A stretch of DNA of 50,000 bases, taken from Myxococcota bacterium. Its GTDB lineage: Bacteria > Myxococcota_A > Bradymonadia > UBA7976 > UBA1532. Location of the stretch: the NCBI GenBank assembly GCA_023150895.1, contig JAKLJY010000045.1:1-50000 (forward strand). Reading direction: 5' to 3'. The notes beneath the pieces are model-generated. The model did not search any database. It was not told where the DNA came from and saw only the letters and a list, made by a program, of their open reading frames with translations. A program made the translations under genes and the position numbers. This document shows, in pieces, positions 28,206 to 36,726 of this stretch (the stretch's first letter is position 1; each line of letters starts with the position of its first letter).

Positions 28206-29771
28206 GTGACCGGTGCAAGCTTTCATGCGCGGCGCCGACGATTCGTCGCCGCCTTCGTCTTCCTTCTCGGGCTCTCGGGCGCCCTGCGCCTCCCTGCGGG
28301 ATATGCGGCGCCGGCCAGCGCCCCTGCGACGGCCGAGGCGCCCCCGGTGCCGGGTTCCGGGCCGTCCTCGGCGCCCAGCGCCGGCTCTTCTGCGGCCCCC
28401 GCGCCTTTCGAGCCGCCGCCCATCCGCGGGCTCCCGAGCGTCGATGCCGGGCGGGGTGCGGGGAAGAAGGTCGTGGTCGTGCCCATCAAGGGCACCATCG
28501 ACCTCGGGCTCGCCCCGTTCGTCGAACGCATCCTCCAAGAGCACGCGGACGCCGCGCTGCTCGTCCTCGACGTCGACACGTTCGGCGGTCGGGTCGACGC
28601 CGCCGTGCAGATCCGCGACCGCTTGCTGTCGAGCCCCGTGCCCGTCCTGGCCTTCGTCAACCGGCGGGCGATCAGCGCCGGCGCGCTGATCTCGCTGGCG
28701 GCCCACCACATCGTCGTCACCGAGGGGGCGACGATGGGCGCGGCCACCCCGGTCCAGCTCGAGGGCGGAGAAGCGAAGCCGGTCGGCGAGAAGATGGTCA
28801 GCTACATGCGCTCCGAGATGCGCTCCACCGCGGAGGCGCGCGGGCGCTCGGGGGTGGTCGCCGAGGCCATGGTCGACGCCGACGTGGAGATCCCCGGTCT
28901 GGACGAAAAGGGCAAGCTGTTGACGCTCACGACCGAGACGGCCGTCACTGCCCACATCGCCGACGCGCGCTTCGAGACCCTCGAGGCGCTGCTCATCGCC
29001 ATCGGGCTCGAGCAGGCGCAGCTCCTGCGCCCCGAGCCGAACTGGGCCGAGAATCTCGCCCGCTTCTTCACCGATCCGACGGTGAGCGGCCTCCTGATGG
29101 GCATCGGCATGCTCGGGCTGCTCATCGAGTTCTCGCATCCCGGGTTCGTGTTGCCCGGGGTCGTCGGCGTCCTCTGCCTCGCGCTCTTTTTCGGGGGTCA
29201 CTTCTTCGCCCGGCTGGCCGGCTGGGGCGAGGTCATCGGCTTCGCGACGGGCGTCGTGCTGTTGGCCGCCGAGCTGTTCATCATCCCCGGGTTCGGGATC
29301 GCGGGCGTGCTCGGCATCACCCTGATTGCCGCGTCCCTCGTCCTGGCCCTCCTCGGACTCCCCATCGACGTCGCGTGGGACACGGGCTTTTTCGCAGACG
29401 CGATGGGCGTCGTGATCCTGGCCGTGGTCCTTTCGGTCGTCGTGTTCGTGTTCCTCGTCCGGGCGCTGCCGAAGGGGAGGCGCTTCGGCGGACTCTCGCT
29501 GACGACGACGCTCGGCCCCGCGACGACGGCCCTGGAGGCCGACGCGGCCGACTGGCACAGCCAACCCGCGGAGTGGTCGCGCTACCTGGGGGCGACCGGG
29601 GTTGCGCAGACGGATCTGCGGCTCTCGGGAAAAGCGCGCCTCGGGGACGAAACCGTCGATGTCGTCAGTGAGTCCGAGTACATCGATCGGGGCACCCCCA
29701 TCCGGGTAATCCGGGTCGAGGGGGTGCGCATCGTGGTCGTGGCCGTCAGCGCCTCCGCGCCGCCGGCCTGA
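28206..29771 (+). CDS. nfeD: NfeD-family membrane protein with ClpP-like serine protease domain
   Basis: The 521-residue long-form NfeD has a signal peptide (ending near GYAA) and an Ala/Pro-rich linker. A ClpP-class protease domain spans about residues 90-290 ([20 protein letters not shown]; nucleophile Ser in [15 protein letters not shown]; candidate Lys in [12 protein letters not shown]). Four or five membrane helices follow (about 295-420), then a C-terminal OB-fold ([36 protein letters not shown]). Long NfeD proteins are paired with flotillins or stomatins, and FloA follows here after 32 bases. The start is GTG; no ribosome site is visible, but a promoter lies close by. Confidence 0.92.
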   Translation: MTGASFHARRRRFVAAFVFLLGLSGALRLPAGYAAPASAPATAEAPPVPGSGPSSAPSAGSSAAPAPFEPPPIRGLPSVDAGRGAGKKVVVVPIKGTIDLGLAPFVERILQEHADAALLVLDVDTFGGRVDAAVQIRDRLLSSPVPVLAFVNRRAISAGALISLAAHHIVVTEGATMGAATPVQLEGGEAKPVGEKMVSYMRSEMRSTAEARGRSGVVAEAMVDADVEIPGLDEKGKLLTLTTETAVTAHIADARFETLEALLIAIGLEQAQLLRPEPNWAENLARFFTDPTVSGLLMGIGMLGLLIEFSHPGFVLPGVVGVLCLALFFGGHFFARLAGWGEVIGFATGVVLLAAELFIIPGFGIAGVLGITLIAASLVLALLGLPIDVAWDTGFFADAMGVVILAVVLSVVVFVFLVRALPKGRRFGGLSLTTTLGPATTALEADAADWHSQPAEWSRYLGATGVAQTDLRLSGKARLGDETVDVVSESEYIDRGTPIRVIRVEGVRIVVVAVSASAPPA

Positions 29772-29803
29772 GCCGAATCCAAGCCAGGAACGGAGAGAGG
29801 TCC

Positions 29804-30796
29804 ATGGGATCCGGAATCAACGTCATGCTGCTGGCGGCGGGCATCGGCGGCCTGTTCGCCGTGATGCTCTTCTTCTACTTCGTCCCGGTGGGGCTGTGGA
29901 TCTCGGCGTCGTTCTCCGGGGCGGGGGTCAGCATCGGCCAGCTCATCGGCATGCGCTTGCGGCGCATTCCACCGGGAACGGTGGTCAACTCGCGCATCGC
30001 CGCCGTCAAGGCCGGCATCGACGTGCCCTGCGACCAGCTCGAGGCGCACTACCTCGCCCGAGGCAATGTCGAAAAGGTCGTCTGGGCGCTGATCTCGGCC
30101 GAGAAGGCCGGCATCAAGTTGACGTTCGCCCGTGCGGCGGCCATCGACCTCGCCGGCCGCGACGTCCTCGAGGCCGTCAAGATGTCCGTCAACCCCAAGG
30201 TCATCCAGACCCCGAAAGTCTCGGCGGTCGCCTCCGACGGCATTCAGTTGCTGGTGCTCTGTCGCGTGACGCTCCGCGCCAACATCGACCGCCTCGTCGG
30301 TGGCGCGGGCGAGGAGACGATCCTGGCCCGGGTGGGTGAGGGCATCGTCACCACCATCGGTTCGTCCAAAAACCACAAGGAAGTCCTCGAGAACCCGGAC
30401 CGCATCTCCCGTACCGTGATGGCCAAGGGCCTCGACTCGGGCACGGCGTTCGAGATTCTCTCCCTGGACATCGCCGACGTCGACGTCGGCTCGAACATCG
30501 GCGCCAAGCTTCAGATCGACCAGGCCGAGGCCGACAAGAACATCGCCCAGGCGCTGGCCGAGGGTCGCCGTTCGCAGGCCGTCGCGCTCGAACAGGAAAT
30601 GAAGGCTCGCTATCAGGAGGCGCGGGCGAAGGTCGTCGAGGCCGAGGTCGAGGTCCCGCTCGCCCTTGCGCAGGCACTGCGTGACGGGCACCTCGGCGCG
30701 ATGGACTACTACCAGATGAAGAACGTCCTCGCGGACACCGACATGCGCTCGTCGATCTCCCGCATGGGCGACCCCGAGACGGGCAAGCGGGACTGA
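29804..30796 (+). CDS. floA: Flotillin-like protein FloA
   Basis: FloA scaffolds organise membrane microdomains. The 330-residue product has the N-terminal membrane hairpin ([22 protein letters not shown]). The YqfA/FloA core follows, with [54 protein letters not shown] and [17 protein letters not shown], and an Ala/Glu-rich coiled coil. Length is exactly that of the family. A strong GGAGAGAGG ribosome site precedes the ATG. It forms an operon with nfeD and two downstream genes. Confidence 0.96.
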   Translation: MGSGINVMLLAAGIGGLFAVMLFFYFVPVGLWISASFSGAGVSIGQLIGMRLRRIPPGTVVNSRIAAVKAGIDVPCDQLEAHYLARGNVEKVVWALISAEKAGIKLTFARAAAIDLAGRDVLEAVKMSVNPKVIQTPKVSAVASDGIQLLVLCRVTLRANIDRLVGGAGEETILARVGEGIVTTIGSSKNHKEVLENPDRISRTVMAKGLDSGTAFEILSLDIADVDVGSNIGAKLQIDQAEADKNIAQALAEGRRSQAVALEQEMKARYQEARAKVVEAEVEVPLALAQALRDGHLGAMDYYQMKNVLADTDMRSSISRMGDPETGKRD

Positions 30797-30799
30797 GGC

Positions 30800-31009
30800 G
30801 TGTCCGGCCTGTTTCCCATCGTGCCGCACGACACGCCGGCGTTCCTTCGCCGCTTCGTGCTGTCCGAGGTGCTCGGTCCGCCCCTCGGCCGCCTTCCGAC
30901 GGGCCGTCGGGCGGCTCGGGCACCCGCCGGGGGCGGCGCTCGTCCCGCACCGACCGAGGCGCCGCCGGCGACGGACGAGCCGCGTCCCGACCGGACCGAC
31001 GCGCCGTGA
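30800..31009 (+). CDS. Small Pro/Arg/Ala-rich protein in the floA operon
   Basis: This 69-residue protein starts at GTG 3 bases after the floA stop and ends overlapping the next gene (GTGA), so it is very likely translated. The first 30 residues (LFPIVPHDTPAFLRRFVLSE) could form a short amphipathic helix. The rest is low-complexity and disordered. No family is recognised. Confidence 0.65.
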   Translation: MSGLFPIVPHDTPAFLRRFVLSEVLGPPLGRLPTGRRAARAPAGGGARPAPTEAPPATDEPRPDRTDAP

Positions 31010-32646
31010 GCCGGTCCTCCGACGATTGGGAGACGTACCTCAAGGTCGCCGGGGCGCTGGCCTGGGTCCTGCTCCAGATCGCCGGCTCCCTGAAGAAGAA
31101 GCGGCGTGGGCCCGACGGACCCGTGCCGACGCCCGAGGGCCCGGCCGAGCTCGATGCCGAGGGCGTCGCGCGCTTCCGTGCGGCGCTGGAGGAGGCCATC
31201 GTCCGCTTCGGCGGACAGGCCCGCGACACGGCCGACCGCGCCGACCGCTTGATCGCCGGCCTCGAGGGCGTCAGCGGCCCGGTCGAGGTCTTGCGTCGCG
31301 CGGCGCGAATTCACGTCGCCGAGCCGGCGCGGGCCCTGGTGGACACGCTCGAGGCGCTCCTGGCCGAGGCCCGAGCGGCTCGAGGCGCAGCGGAGCTGCG
31401 GGGCATCGATGACCGCGGGGCCTCCCTCCGCGCACACGAGACCGTCGCGGCGCTCACCCTGCGGCAGCGCGTGCTCGCGCTCGCCGCGGAGTCCCGAACC
31501 GATCCCGAGCAAGCGGCTCTCGTCGGGGATGCCGATGCCATCGCCGACGATCTGCTCTCACCCCTCCGGACGTTCGCCGCAGAGCAGCAGAACCATCGTT
31601 TTCGCGAGCGGCCCATCTGTGTCCCATCGGCCGATCACGACGAGAGCGTCTGGCTCGGACTTCTGCCTGGCCATCCAGTCGTGGTCGTTCCCGCCGGGCT
31701 TGGGGGCGACTGGGCGCGGTGGGGCTCGCTCCCCCACGAAATCGGGCACGTCGTTCACGGTCAGTTCCCCGCCTATGCCCGGGAGGCCGAGCAGGTCCTC
31801 GGTCTCGGTGCTGCGCCCCGGGCGCCGGTTGCCACCGAAGACGGGCAGGGGGTGGACTTCTCGCTCGATCAGCTCTGGAGCGCCTGGTTCGCCGAAATGC
31901 AGGCCGACGCCTTCGCGGCGCTCCTCCTCGGCCCGGCCGCGCTGCGCAGTTTCGTCGCCTGTTTTGCGCGCCCGGACGCGCCGGAGACGACCATCACGGC
32001 GACGGCTCGGGGGCCCTGGCTGACCCCCCATCCTCCGGCGCATCTGCGCATCCTCTGGATGGTCTGGTTGCTCGAGCGGATGTCCTACGAACGGGAGCCG
32101 CGAGAGCTGCTCGCGAGCTGGACACGTCTCCACGGTGAACCCGACCGCGTCGTCTTCCCGGTGGTTCCCGGCGGTCGGGTCGACGCGCCGCTGGGCACGA
32201 TCTACGAGTCCGGGGTGGCGCTGCTCGAAGCCTGGTACGGGCACCCCTGGCTGTGTTTCGACGGGCACGCGTTTTCGGACATCTCCGGCCTGGAGATGAC
32301 GCCGGGCGCCTGGGGGCGTGTCCGGCGCAACGTGCCGCTGCTCACCCGGGGGGTCACCGTCCGGGACGCCCCCCGGTTCGTGCTCGCCGCGGCGATCGAG
32401 GCGGCCGGCCAGGTGCCCGCGGCCGCGGCGCTGATCTCGCGCGCCGCTCAGGCGTCGATTCGCGGACTCGAGGCCGGCGCCCCTGCCGTCGTGGGCGGCG
32501 TGCAGGTCGAAGCCGGCCCCGCTCGGCCGGGCTCGCTCGTGGACGACCTCAAGGCGGCGCTCGTGCTGCGAGAGGTGCTCGCGCCGGGTCGCTCGTCGCT
32601 TCGCCGCGGTGCCGTTACTGGCAGAAGCGCGCGATCGCGTTGTTGA
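31006..32646 (+). CDS. Membrane-anchored HExxH zinc peptidase-like protein
   Basis: In this 546-residue protein a probable membrane segment (residues 12-27, VAGALAWVLLQIAGSL) is followed by KKKRR, then a long helical region (about 45-190). The zinc motif is HEIGH (244-248) in WGSLPHEIGHVVHGQFPAY. About 50 residues later comes WFAEMQADAFAALLLGP, with Glu297 as a plausible third ligand, a gluzincin-like arrangement. Substrate and exact peptidase family are unknown. It is the fourth gene of the nfeD-floA operon, overlapping the small gene by 4 bases, which suggests a role at FloA microdomains. Its 3' end overlaps the convergent lipoprotein gene by 32 bases. Confidence 0.85.
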   Translation: MSRSSDDWETYLKVAGALAWVLLQIAGSLKKKRRGPDGPVPTPEGPAELDAEGVARFRAALEEAIVRFGGQARDTADRADRLIAGLEGVSGPVEVLRRAARIHVAEPARALVDTLEALLAEARAARGAAELRGIDDRGASLRAHETVAALTLRQRVLALAAESRTDPEQAALVGDADAIADDLLSPLRTFAAEQQNHRFRERPICVPSADHDESVWLGLLPGHPVVVVPAGLGGDWARWGSLPHEIGHVVHGQFPAYAREAEQVLGLGAAPRAPVATEDGQGVDFSLDQLWSAWFAEMQADAFAALLLGPAALRSFVACFARPDAPETTITATARGPWLTPHPPAHLRILWMVWLLERMSYEREPRELLASWTRLHGEPDRVVFPVVPGGRVDAPLGTIYESGVALLEAWYGHPWLCFDGHAFSDISGLEMTPGAWGRVRRNVPLLTRGVTVRDAPRFVLAAAIEAAGQVPAAAALISRAAQASIRGLEAGAPAVVGGVQVEAGPARPGSLVDDLKAALVLREVLAPGRSSLRRGAVTGRSARSRC

Positions 32647-35122
32647 CCGGTACGCAGGCGGTCGTGTTTCCGCCCTGCATCGGGACGTTGCAACACACGA
32701 AGTCCGCCGGGCAGAGCAGGCCGGCGCCGCACTCGAGGGTGCAGATGCTGCCGAGGAAGCCGAAGTCGTTGCAGGCCTCGTCGCGGGTGCAGTCGCCGTC
32801 GCCATTGCACGTCGGCGGCTCGTTGCCGTTGCCCCAGTCGCTGACGGCGCGGTCCTGACCGGCCGGCTCGACGCAGGCGTTGTCGACGCAGACGTCGCCG
32901 TTGTTGCAGTCACCGTCGTCGAGGCACGCGACGCACGCACCGGTCGCCGGGTTGCAGACGCTGCCGCCGCGGCAGTTCACATTGGCGCAAAGGTCGACGG
33001 GCGGGCCCTGGCAAGCGTTCACGGAATCGCAGGAGAAGACCACCTGTCCATTGCGATTGTGGGGTGAGCACGCCGTATCGGCCGGGCAGTCCGGGGCCTG
33101 GGGATCGCAGATGCGCGCGCAGCCGCCGTCCTCGTTGTTCGGGCCGAAGTGGTCGCACAGATAGCCGTCTCCGCAGTCGACGTCGTCGACGCACGCTTCA
33201 CAGCTCCGGTCGGCCGGCGGGGCCACGCAACGACCGGTCCCCGGATCGCAGCGTTCGCCCTGCTCGCAGCGCACGCCGGCGCAGAGGTCCTCGCAGACGC
33301 CGCTGACCACGTCGCACGGGACGTTCGCGGGGCAGCTCGCCGGCCCGCAGATCCCGGCGTCGCAGTCCGGACACTCGCACCCGGCGCGCGGCTGGCAGAT
33401 CTCGGCGCGCACGGCGTCGATGGGCTCCACCTCGCACGTCTCGGGGTTGAACCGCGCAACCTCCCAGAGGCCGCGGTCGTTCAGCGACGCGCTCTGCCAC
33501 TGTCGCGGGCCGAACTCGACCGAGGCGTCTCCGCAGTGGATCACGACTCGCGCCGCGCCGGTGTTCGCGCCGTCCCGGAAGTACAAGTCGACGCCGACGG
33601 TGTACCAGCCCGCCGGCGGCTCGCCCATGCGGACCTGCTCCTCCGTGCCGCCGCCCTGGTTCGGTTCATCGATGATGTAGCCGGGATCGCACCAGTCGAG
33701 CTGTCGGTTGCTCGACCAGCAATCGAGCGGCCCGTAGTAGGCGCCGCGCGGGTGCAGGACGTGGAGGTCGAAGTCGATCCGCGCATCGCCCCAGATGAGC
33801 TGAACCCACGCGCGCGGGGAGAGTTCGTCGCAGGCGTCTCCGAGGCCGTCCTGGTCCGAGTCGGCCTGATCGGCGTTGGCGACGTCTCGGCAGTTGTCGC
33901 ACGCATCGCCCACGCCGTCTTCGTCGCTGTCCGCCTGGCGATTGGGCACGCGCGGGCAGTTGTCCTCACCGTCGGCGACCCCGTCGCCGTCGGAGTCGCT
34001 CTCGGAGCAGGCGTCCCCGACGCCGTCGGCATTTGCGTCCGCCTGATCGAAGTTGGCGTCGATGGGGCAGTTGTCGCAGCGGTCGCCGATGCCGTCCTCG
34101 TCGGCGTCGGCCTGGTCGACATTAGGGATCTCGAGGCAGTTGTCCTCGGCGTCGGCGATGGTGTCGAGGTCCATGTCGAGCGCCAGCGGCACTTCGCAGG
34201 CGTCGCCGATCCCGTTGCGATCCCCATCGGCCTGGTCGGCGTTGCTCTCGCGCGGGCAGTTGTCGCAGCGGTCGCCGACGCCGTCTTCGTCGCCGTCCTG
34301 CTGTTCCGGGTTGGGCACGCGGGGGCAGTTGTCTTCGGCGTCGCCGATGCCGTCGTCGTCGGCATCGGCACAGGCGTCGCCTTCGCCGTCCCCATCCGCG
34401 TCGGCCTGATCCGGATTCGGCACGCTCGCGCAGTTGTCGCAGACGTCGCCCGCCCCGTCGCCGTCTTCGTCCCCCTGCCGGTTGTTGGGGCGGAACGGGC
34501 AATTGTCCATCTCGTCCGGGATGCCATCGTTGTCGACGTCACCGGCAGGCCCGTCGCACGCGTCGCCGATGCCGTCCGCGTCCCGGTCCGCCTGATCGGC
34601 GTTGGGGGTCTGCGGACAGTTGTCGACGTCATCGGGGAGCCCGTCCTGATCGCGATCGGGGGGCGGGGGCGGCGGCTCGTTGCCGCCCGTCGACATGCCG
34701 CCGGTGTTGGGGTCGCCGCCGGCGTTGCCGCCGGTGTTGGGGTCGCCGCCGATGCTGCCGCCGGTGTTGGGGTCGCCGCCGACGCTGCCGCCGGTGTTGG
34801 GGTCACCGCCGATGCTGCCGCCCGGATTGGGCGCCCCGCCGGTGCTGCCACCCGCACTGCCGCCCGCGTTCGGGTCGCCGCCGGGGGAGGGGTCACCGCC
34901 CGAAGCGCCCCCCGTTGCGGGATCGCCACCCGTCGTGCCGCCGCTGCCCGGATCGCCGCCGGCGCCGCCACCGCCATCCGGGGCGGAGACGGTGGCGTCA
35001 CCGTCCTGCTTGCCGACGTTGGTCTCGATGCACCCGGCGGCCCAGACCGCGACGGACACCAGGACCGTGAGCGCGCGCGTACAGCCTGCGGCGCCTGCCT
35101 TCCCCTGACTTCGATGCGTCAA
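32615..35122 (-). CDS. Lipoprotein with Gly-rich linker, thrombospondin type 3 repeats and Cys-rich tail
   Basis: TTG at 35122 is the best start because GGGGAG lies 8 bases upstream; an in-frame ATG at 35170 would add 16 poorly fitting residues. The 835-residue product has a lipoprotein signal (TVLVSVAVWAAGC). A linker of GGDPNTGGSI repeats follows, then about ten thrombospondin type 3 Ca-binding repeats (DxDxDGxGDxCDNC; roughly residues 157-427). Next is a YfaP/DUF2135-like domain (IDFDLHVLHPRGAYYG) and finally many CxxGxxCDPxTGxC cysteine modules. It is probably displayed on the outer surface and stabilised by calcium; the partner is unknown. Confidence 0.88.
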   Translation of the reverse strand: MTHRSQGKAGAAGCTRALTVLVSVAVWAAGCIETNVGKQDGDATVSAPDGGGGAGGDPGSGGTTGGDPATGGASGGDPSPGGDPNAGGSAGGSTGGAPNPGGSIGGDPNTGGSVGGDPNTGGSIGGDPNTGGNAGGDPNTGGMSTGGNEPPPPPPDRDQDGLPDDVDNCPQTPNADQADRDADGIGDACDGPAGDVDNDGIPDEMDNCPFRPNNRQGDEDGDGAGDVCDNCASVPNPDQADADGDGEGDACADADDDGIGDAEDNCPRVPNPEQQDGDEDGVGDRCDNCPRESNADQADGDRNGIGDACEVPLALDMDLDTIADAEDNCLEIPNVDQADADEDGIGDRCDNCPIDANFDQADANADGVGDACSESDSDGDGVADGEDNCPRVPNRQADSDEDGVGDACDNCRDVANADQADSDQDGLGDACDELSPRAWVQLIWGDARIDFDLHVLHPRGAYYGPLDCWSSNRQLDWCDPGYIIDEPNQGGGTEEQVRMGEPPAGWYTVGVDLYFRDGANTGAARVVIHCGDASVEFGPRQWQSASLNDRGLWEVARFNPETCEVEPIDAVRAEICQPRAGCECPDCDAGICGPASCPANVPCDVVSGVCEDLCAGVRCEQGERCDPGTGRCVAPPADRSCEACVDDVDCGDGYLCDHFGPNNEDGGCARICDPQAPDCPADTACSPHNRNGQVVFSCDSVNACQGPPVDLCANVNCRGGSVCNPATGACVACLDDGDCNNGDVCVDNACVEPAGQDRAVSDWGNGNEPPTCNGDGDCTRDEACNDFGFLGSICTLECGAGLLCPADFVCCNVPMQGGNTTACVPVNNAIARFCQ
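34690..34860 (-). repeat. In-frame 30-base tandem repeat encoding Gly-rich linker
   Basis: Successive units encode GGDPNTGGSI, GGDPNTGGSV and GGDPNTGGNA. The unit length and consensus differ slightly from the 9-residue GGDPVGGST repeat in the lamin-tail lipoprotein, but position (just after the lipobox) and composition match. Confidence 0.85.
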
Positions 35123-35334
35123 AGCGATCTCCCCTTCATCCTGGGCCCGTGCGACCGTCGCCGGGTACACGGGCGGTGTGATCCCGCCGTTTCGAACCCG
35201 AGAGCTTCCCGAGATCGCTCATCCTACGCAAGAAACGCGCCCGTGGTCACCGTGCGTCGGCGAACGGTGTCCGGCTCGAGCGCCGCGAAGCGCCGGGTGA
35301 GCGCCGCGGCGCGGTCGCCCTGGCATCGGGACCG
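35123..35334. other. Intergenic region without a supported gene
   Basis: This 212-base stretch lies between two minus-strand genes. It holds the ribosome site for the TSP3 lipoprotein. A weak -10-like TAGGAT is readable on the minus strand near 35225, but no convincing -35 box goes with it. No RNA gene or repeat was recognised. Confidence 0.5.
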
Positions 35335-36123
35335 TTACGGCGACGAACGCGGTGACGAATCCGGCGACCTCCGGGCGGAGGCCTTCTCCTTCTCGGCCGC
35401 CAGCCCCCGACGACGCGCATCGTCGGAGAGCACACGGCGGATGCGGCGTGTCTCGATGCTCTCCGGCGGCTCCAGGGCGAGAAAGACGAGATACGCCGAG
35501 CGTGTTCCCGCCGCATTGCCGCGCGCCGCCTCGACCATTCCGAGTCCGCGCCAGGCGTCGTGGAACGAAGGCGCGGCGTCGATGGCGGCTCGAAAGGCCC
35601 TGCGTGCGGCGTCGTACTCATTGCGAGTGATCGCGGCGAAGCCTTCGGAGACCCGCATCGCTGCGGCCTGGAGGTCGGGGGGGTACTGGAAGACCTCCGG
35701 CACGTAGAAGCCCCGCGCGTCCAGCACGCCGCGCAGCCTCGCGACGTCGAGCTCGCGAGACAAGGCCAACGGGGGGGCCATGCGCAGACAGTGCCAGAGC
35801 TGGACCGCGGCGTATCCGTGCTCGGGGGCCGCTTGCAGGACCTCGTAGTACCCGCTGGCGGCGACGGGCCAGTCCTCTGCGCGCAGCGCAGCCTCCGCCA
35901 GCGCGAGGGTGACGCGAATCGGGTGGGCCCCGCGTTCTCGCGCGATCGTTGCAAACCGGCGAGCCTCGGCGGTCTCGCCGCGCCGACCGAGCCCGCTCGC
36001 GAGACGCAACGCGCTCTCGGCGTCCCCGGCCGCGCTCAGCGTGGCGACGTGCGAACGCCAGCCCTCGGCATCCGGCGGGCCGAGGAGCAGGGCAACGACG
36101 ACGGGCCAGGCGGCGAGCGGCAT
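35335..36123 (-). CDS. Secreted TPR-like repeat protein
   Basis: The 262-residue product begins with a signal peptide (MPLAAWPVVVALLLGPPDAEG). It is otherwise helical, with Ala/Arg-rich helix pairs spaced like tetratricopeptide repeats: ESALRLASGLGRRGETAEA, WPVAASGYYEVLQAAPEHGY, YDAARRAFRAAIDAAPSFHD and MVEAARGNAAGTRSAYLVF. TPR proteins mediate protein-protein contacts; the partner is unknown. The ATG at 36123 is preceded by a -10-like TATCCT only 6 bases away. It diverges from lptE and may act in the same envelope process, though this is inference. Confidence 0.78.
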   Translation of the reverse strand: MPLAAWPVVVALLLGPPDAEGWRSHVATLSAAGDAESALRLASGLGRRGETAEARRFATIARERGAHPIRVTLALAEAALRAEDWPVAASGYYEVLQAAPEHGYAAVQLWHCLRMAPPLALSRELDVARLRGVLDARGFYVPEVFQYPPDLQAAAMRVSEGFAAITRNEYDAARRAFRAAIDAAPSFHDAWRGLGMVEAARGNAAGTRSAYLVFLALEPPESIETRRIRRVLSDDARRRGLAAEKEKASARRSPDSSPRSSP

Positions 36124-36129
36124 GACCCG

Positions 36130-36158
36130 AGGATATCCGGGTGCGGGGCGCTCGACCA
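36130..36158 (-). promoter_or_regulatory. Candidate promoter of the TPR-like gene
   Basis: Minus strand TGGTCG (36158-36153), 17-base spacer, TATCCT (36135-36130). The -10 matches 4 of 6 bases and ends 6 bases before the ATG. Its -35 box overlaps that of the divergent lptE promoter. Confidence 0.35.
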
Positions 36159-36180
36159 CCCGGCGCGGACGTGGTAGTCC
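36152..36180 (+). promoter_or_regulatory. Candidate lptE-holA promoter
   Basis: TCGACC (36152-36157), 17-base spacer, TAGTCC (36175-36180), resembling the TTGACA-17-TAGTCT promoter before yceD. The GTG start follows after 6 bases. Confidence 0.35.
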
Positions 36181-36186
36181 CCCGAT

Positions 36187-36726
36187 GTGCGTGGTTTTCT
36201 CGACAGCGCGCGGTGGGCGGGGCTCGTCGCCGGGTTGTTCCAGGGCGGGTGCGGCTACCGACTCGTTCAGCCGGACGCCCCCGGTCCGATCCCGGTGATG
36301 CGCCTCGGGGACATCCAAGACCGGACGACGGAAGGGGACCTCGGGCTGTGTGCGGTCCGCGGTCTGAGAGACGGCCTCTCCACGGCGGGGGGCGTAGCCC
36401 TCCGTGGCGACGACGACGGCACCACGCCGCGCCTCGAGGGGGCGCTCGAGCTCGGCCCCGAGAGGACGGCCGGCTTCGCGGACTGGGGGGCTGCGTTCGA
36501 GGTCGAGCTGAGGGGGCGCTTCACGCTCGAACGCGCCGACGCGCCGTGGCCCGTGTGGCGCTCGGGTGACGTCGTCGCCCGGGTCCTTTATGCTCGCGGA
36601 CCGACGGCCACCGCGCACGAGGCGAACCGGCGGGTCGCGCTGGAGATGGCGTGCACCGCGCTCGCCACGCGCCTGCTGGAACGTCTCGCCGATCGGCCGC
36701 CCGTGCCCGTGGAGAGCCCCGAGTGA
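36187..36726 (+). CDS. lptE: LptE-like LPS-assembly lipoprotein
   Basis: LptE is the outer-membrane lipoprotein plug of the LptD translocon for lipopolysaccharide. This 179-residue product starts at GTG. It has a short signal with the lipobox QGGC followed by GYRL, the typical LptE start. An Ig-like sandwich follows and a final helix ends ANRRVALEMACTALATRLLERL, which also fits. Sequence similarity in this family is low. The main support is the GCGYRL start and the overlap with holA, matching the lptE-holA order of many Proteobacteria. Confidence 0.82.
   Translation: MRGFLDSARWAGLVAGLFQGGCGYRLVQPDAPGPIPVMRLGDIQDRTTEGDLGLCAVRGLRDGLSTAGGVALRGDDDGTTPRLEGALELGPERTAGFADWGAAFEVELRGRFTLERADAPWPVWRSGDVVARVLYARGPTATAHEANRRVALEMACTALATRLLERLADRPPVPVESPE

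Noticed and set aside
35195-35225. tRNA T-arm-like sequence GTTTCGAAC (minus strand)
   Set aside because: No acceptor, D or anticodon stems can be formed around it.
33149-35707. Long plus-strand open frame opposite the TSP3 lipoprotein
   Set aside because: Val/Ala-rich reflection of the repetitive Asp/Gly repeats on the other strand.
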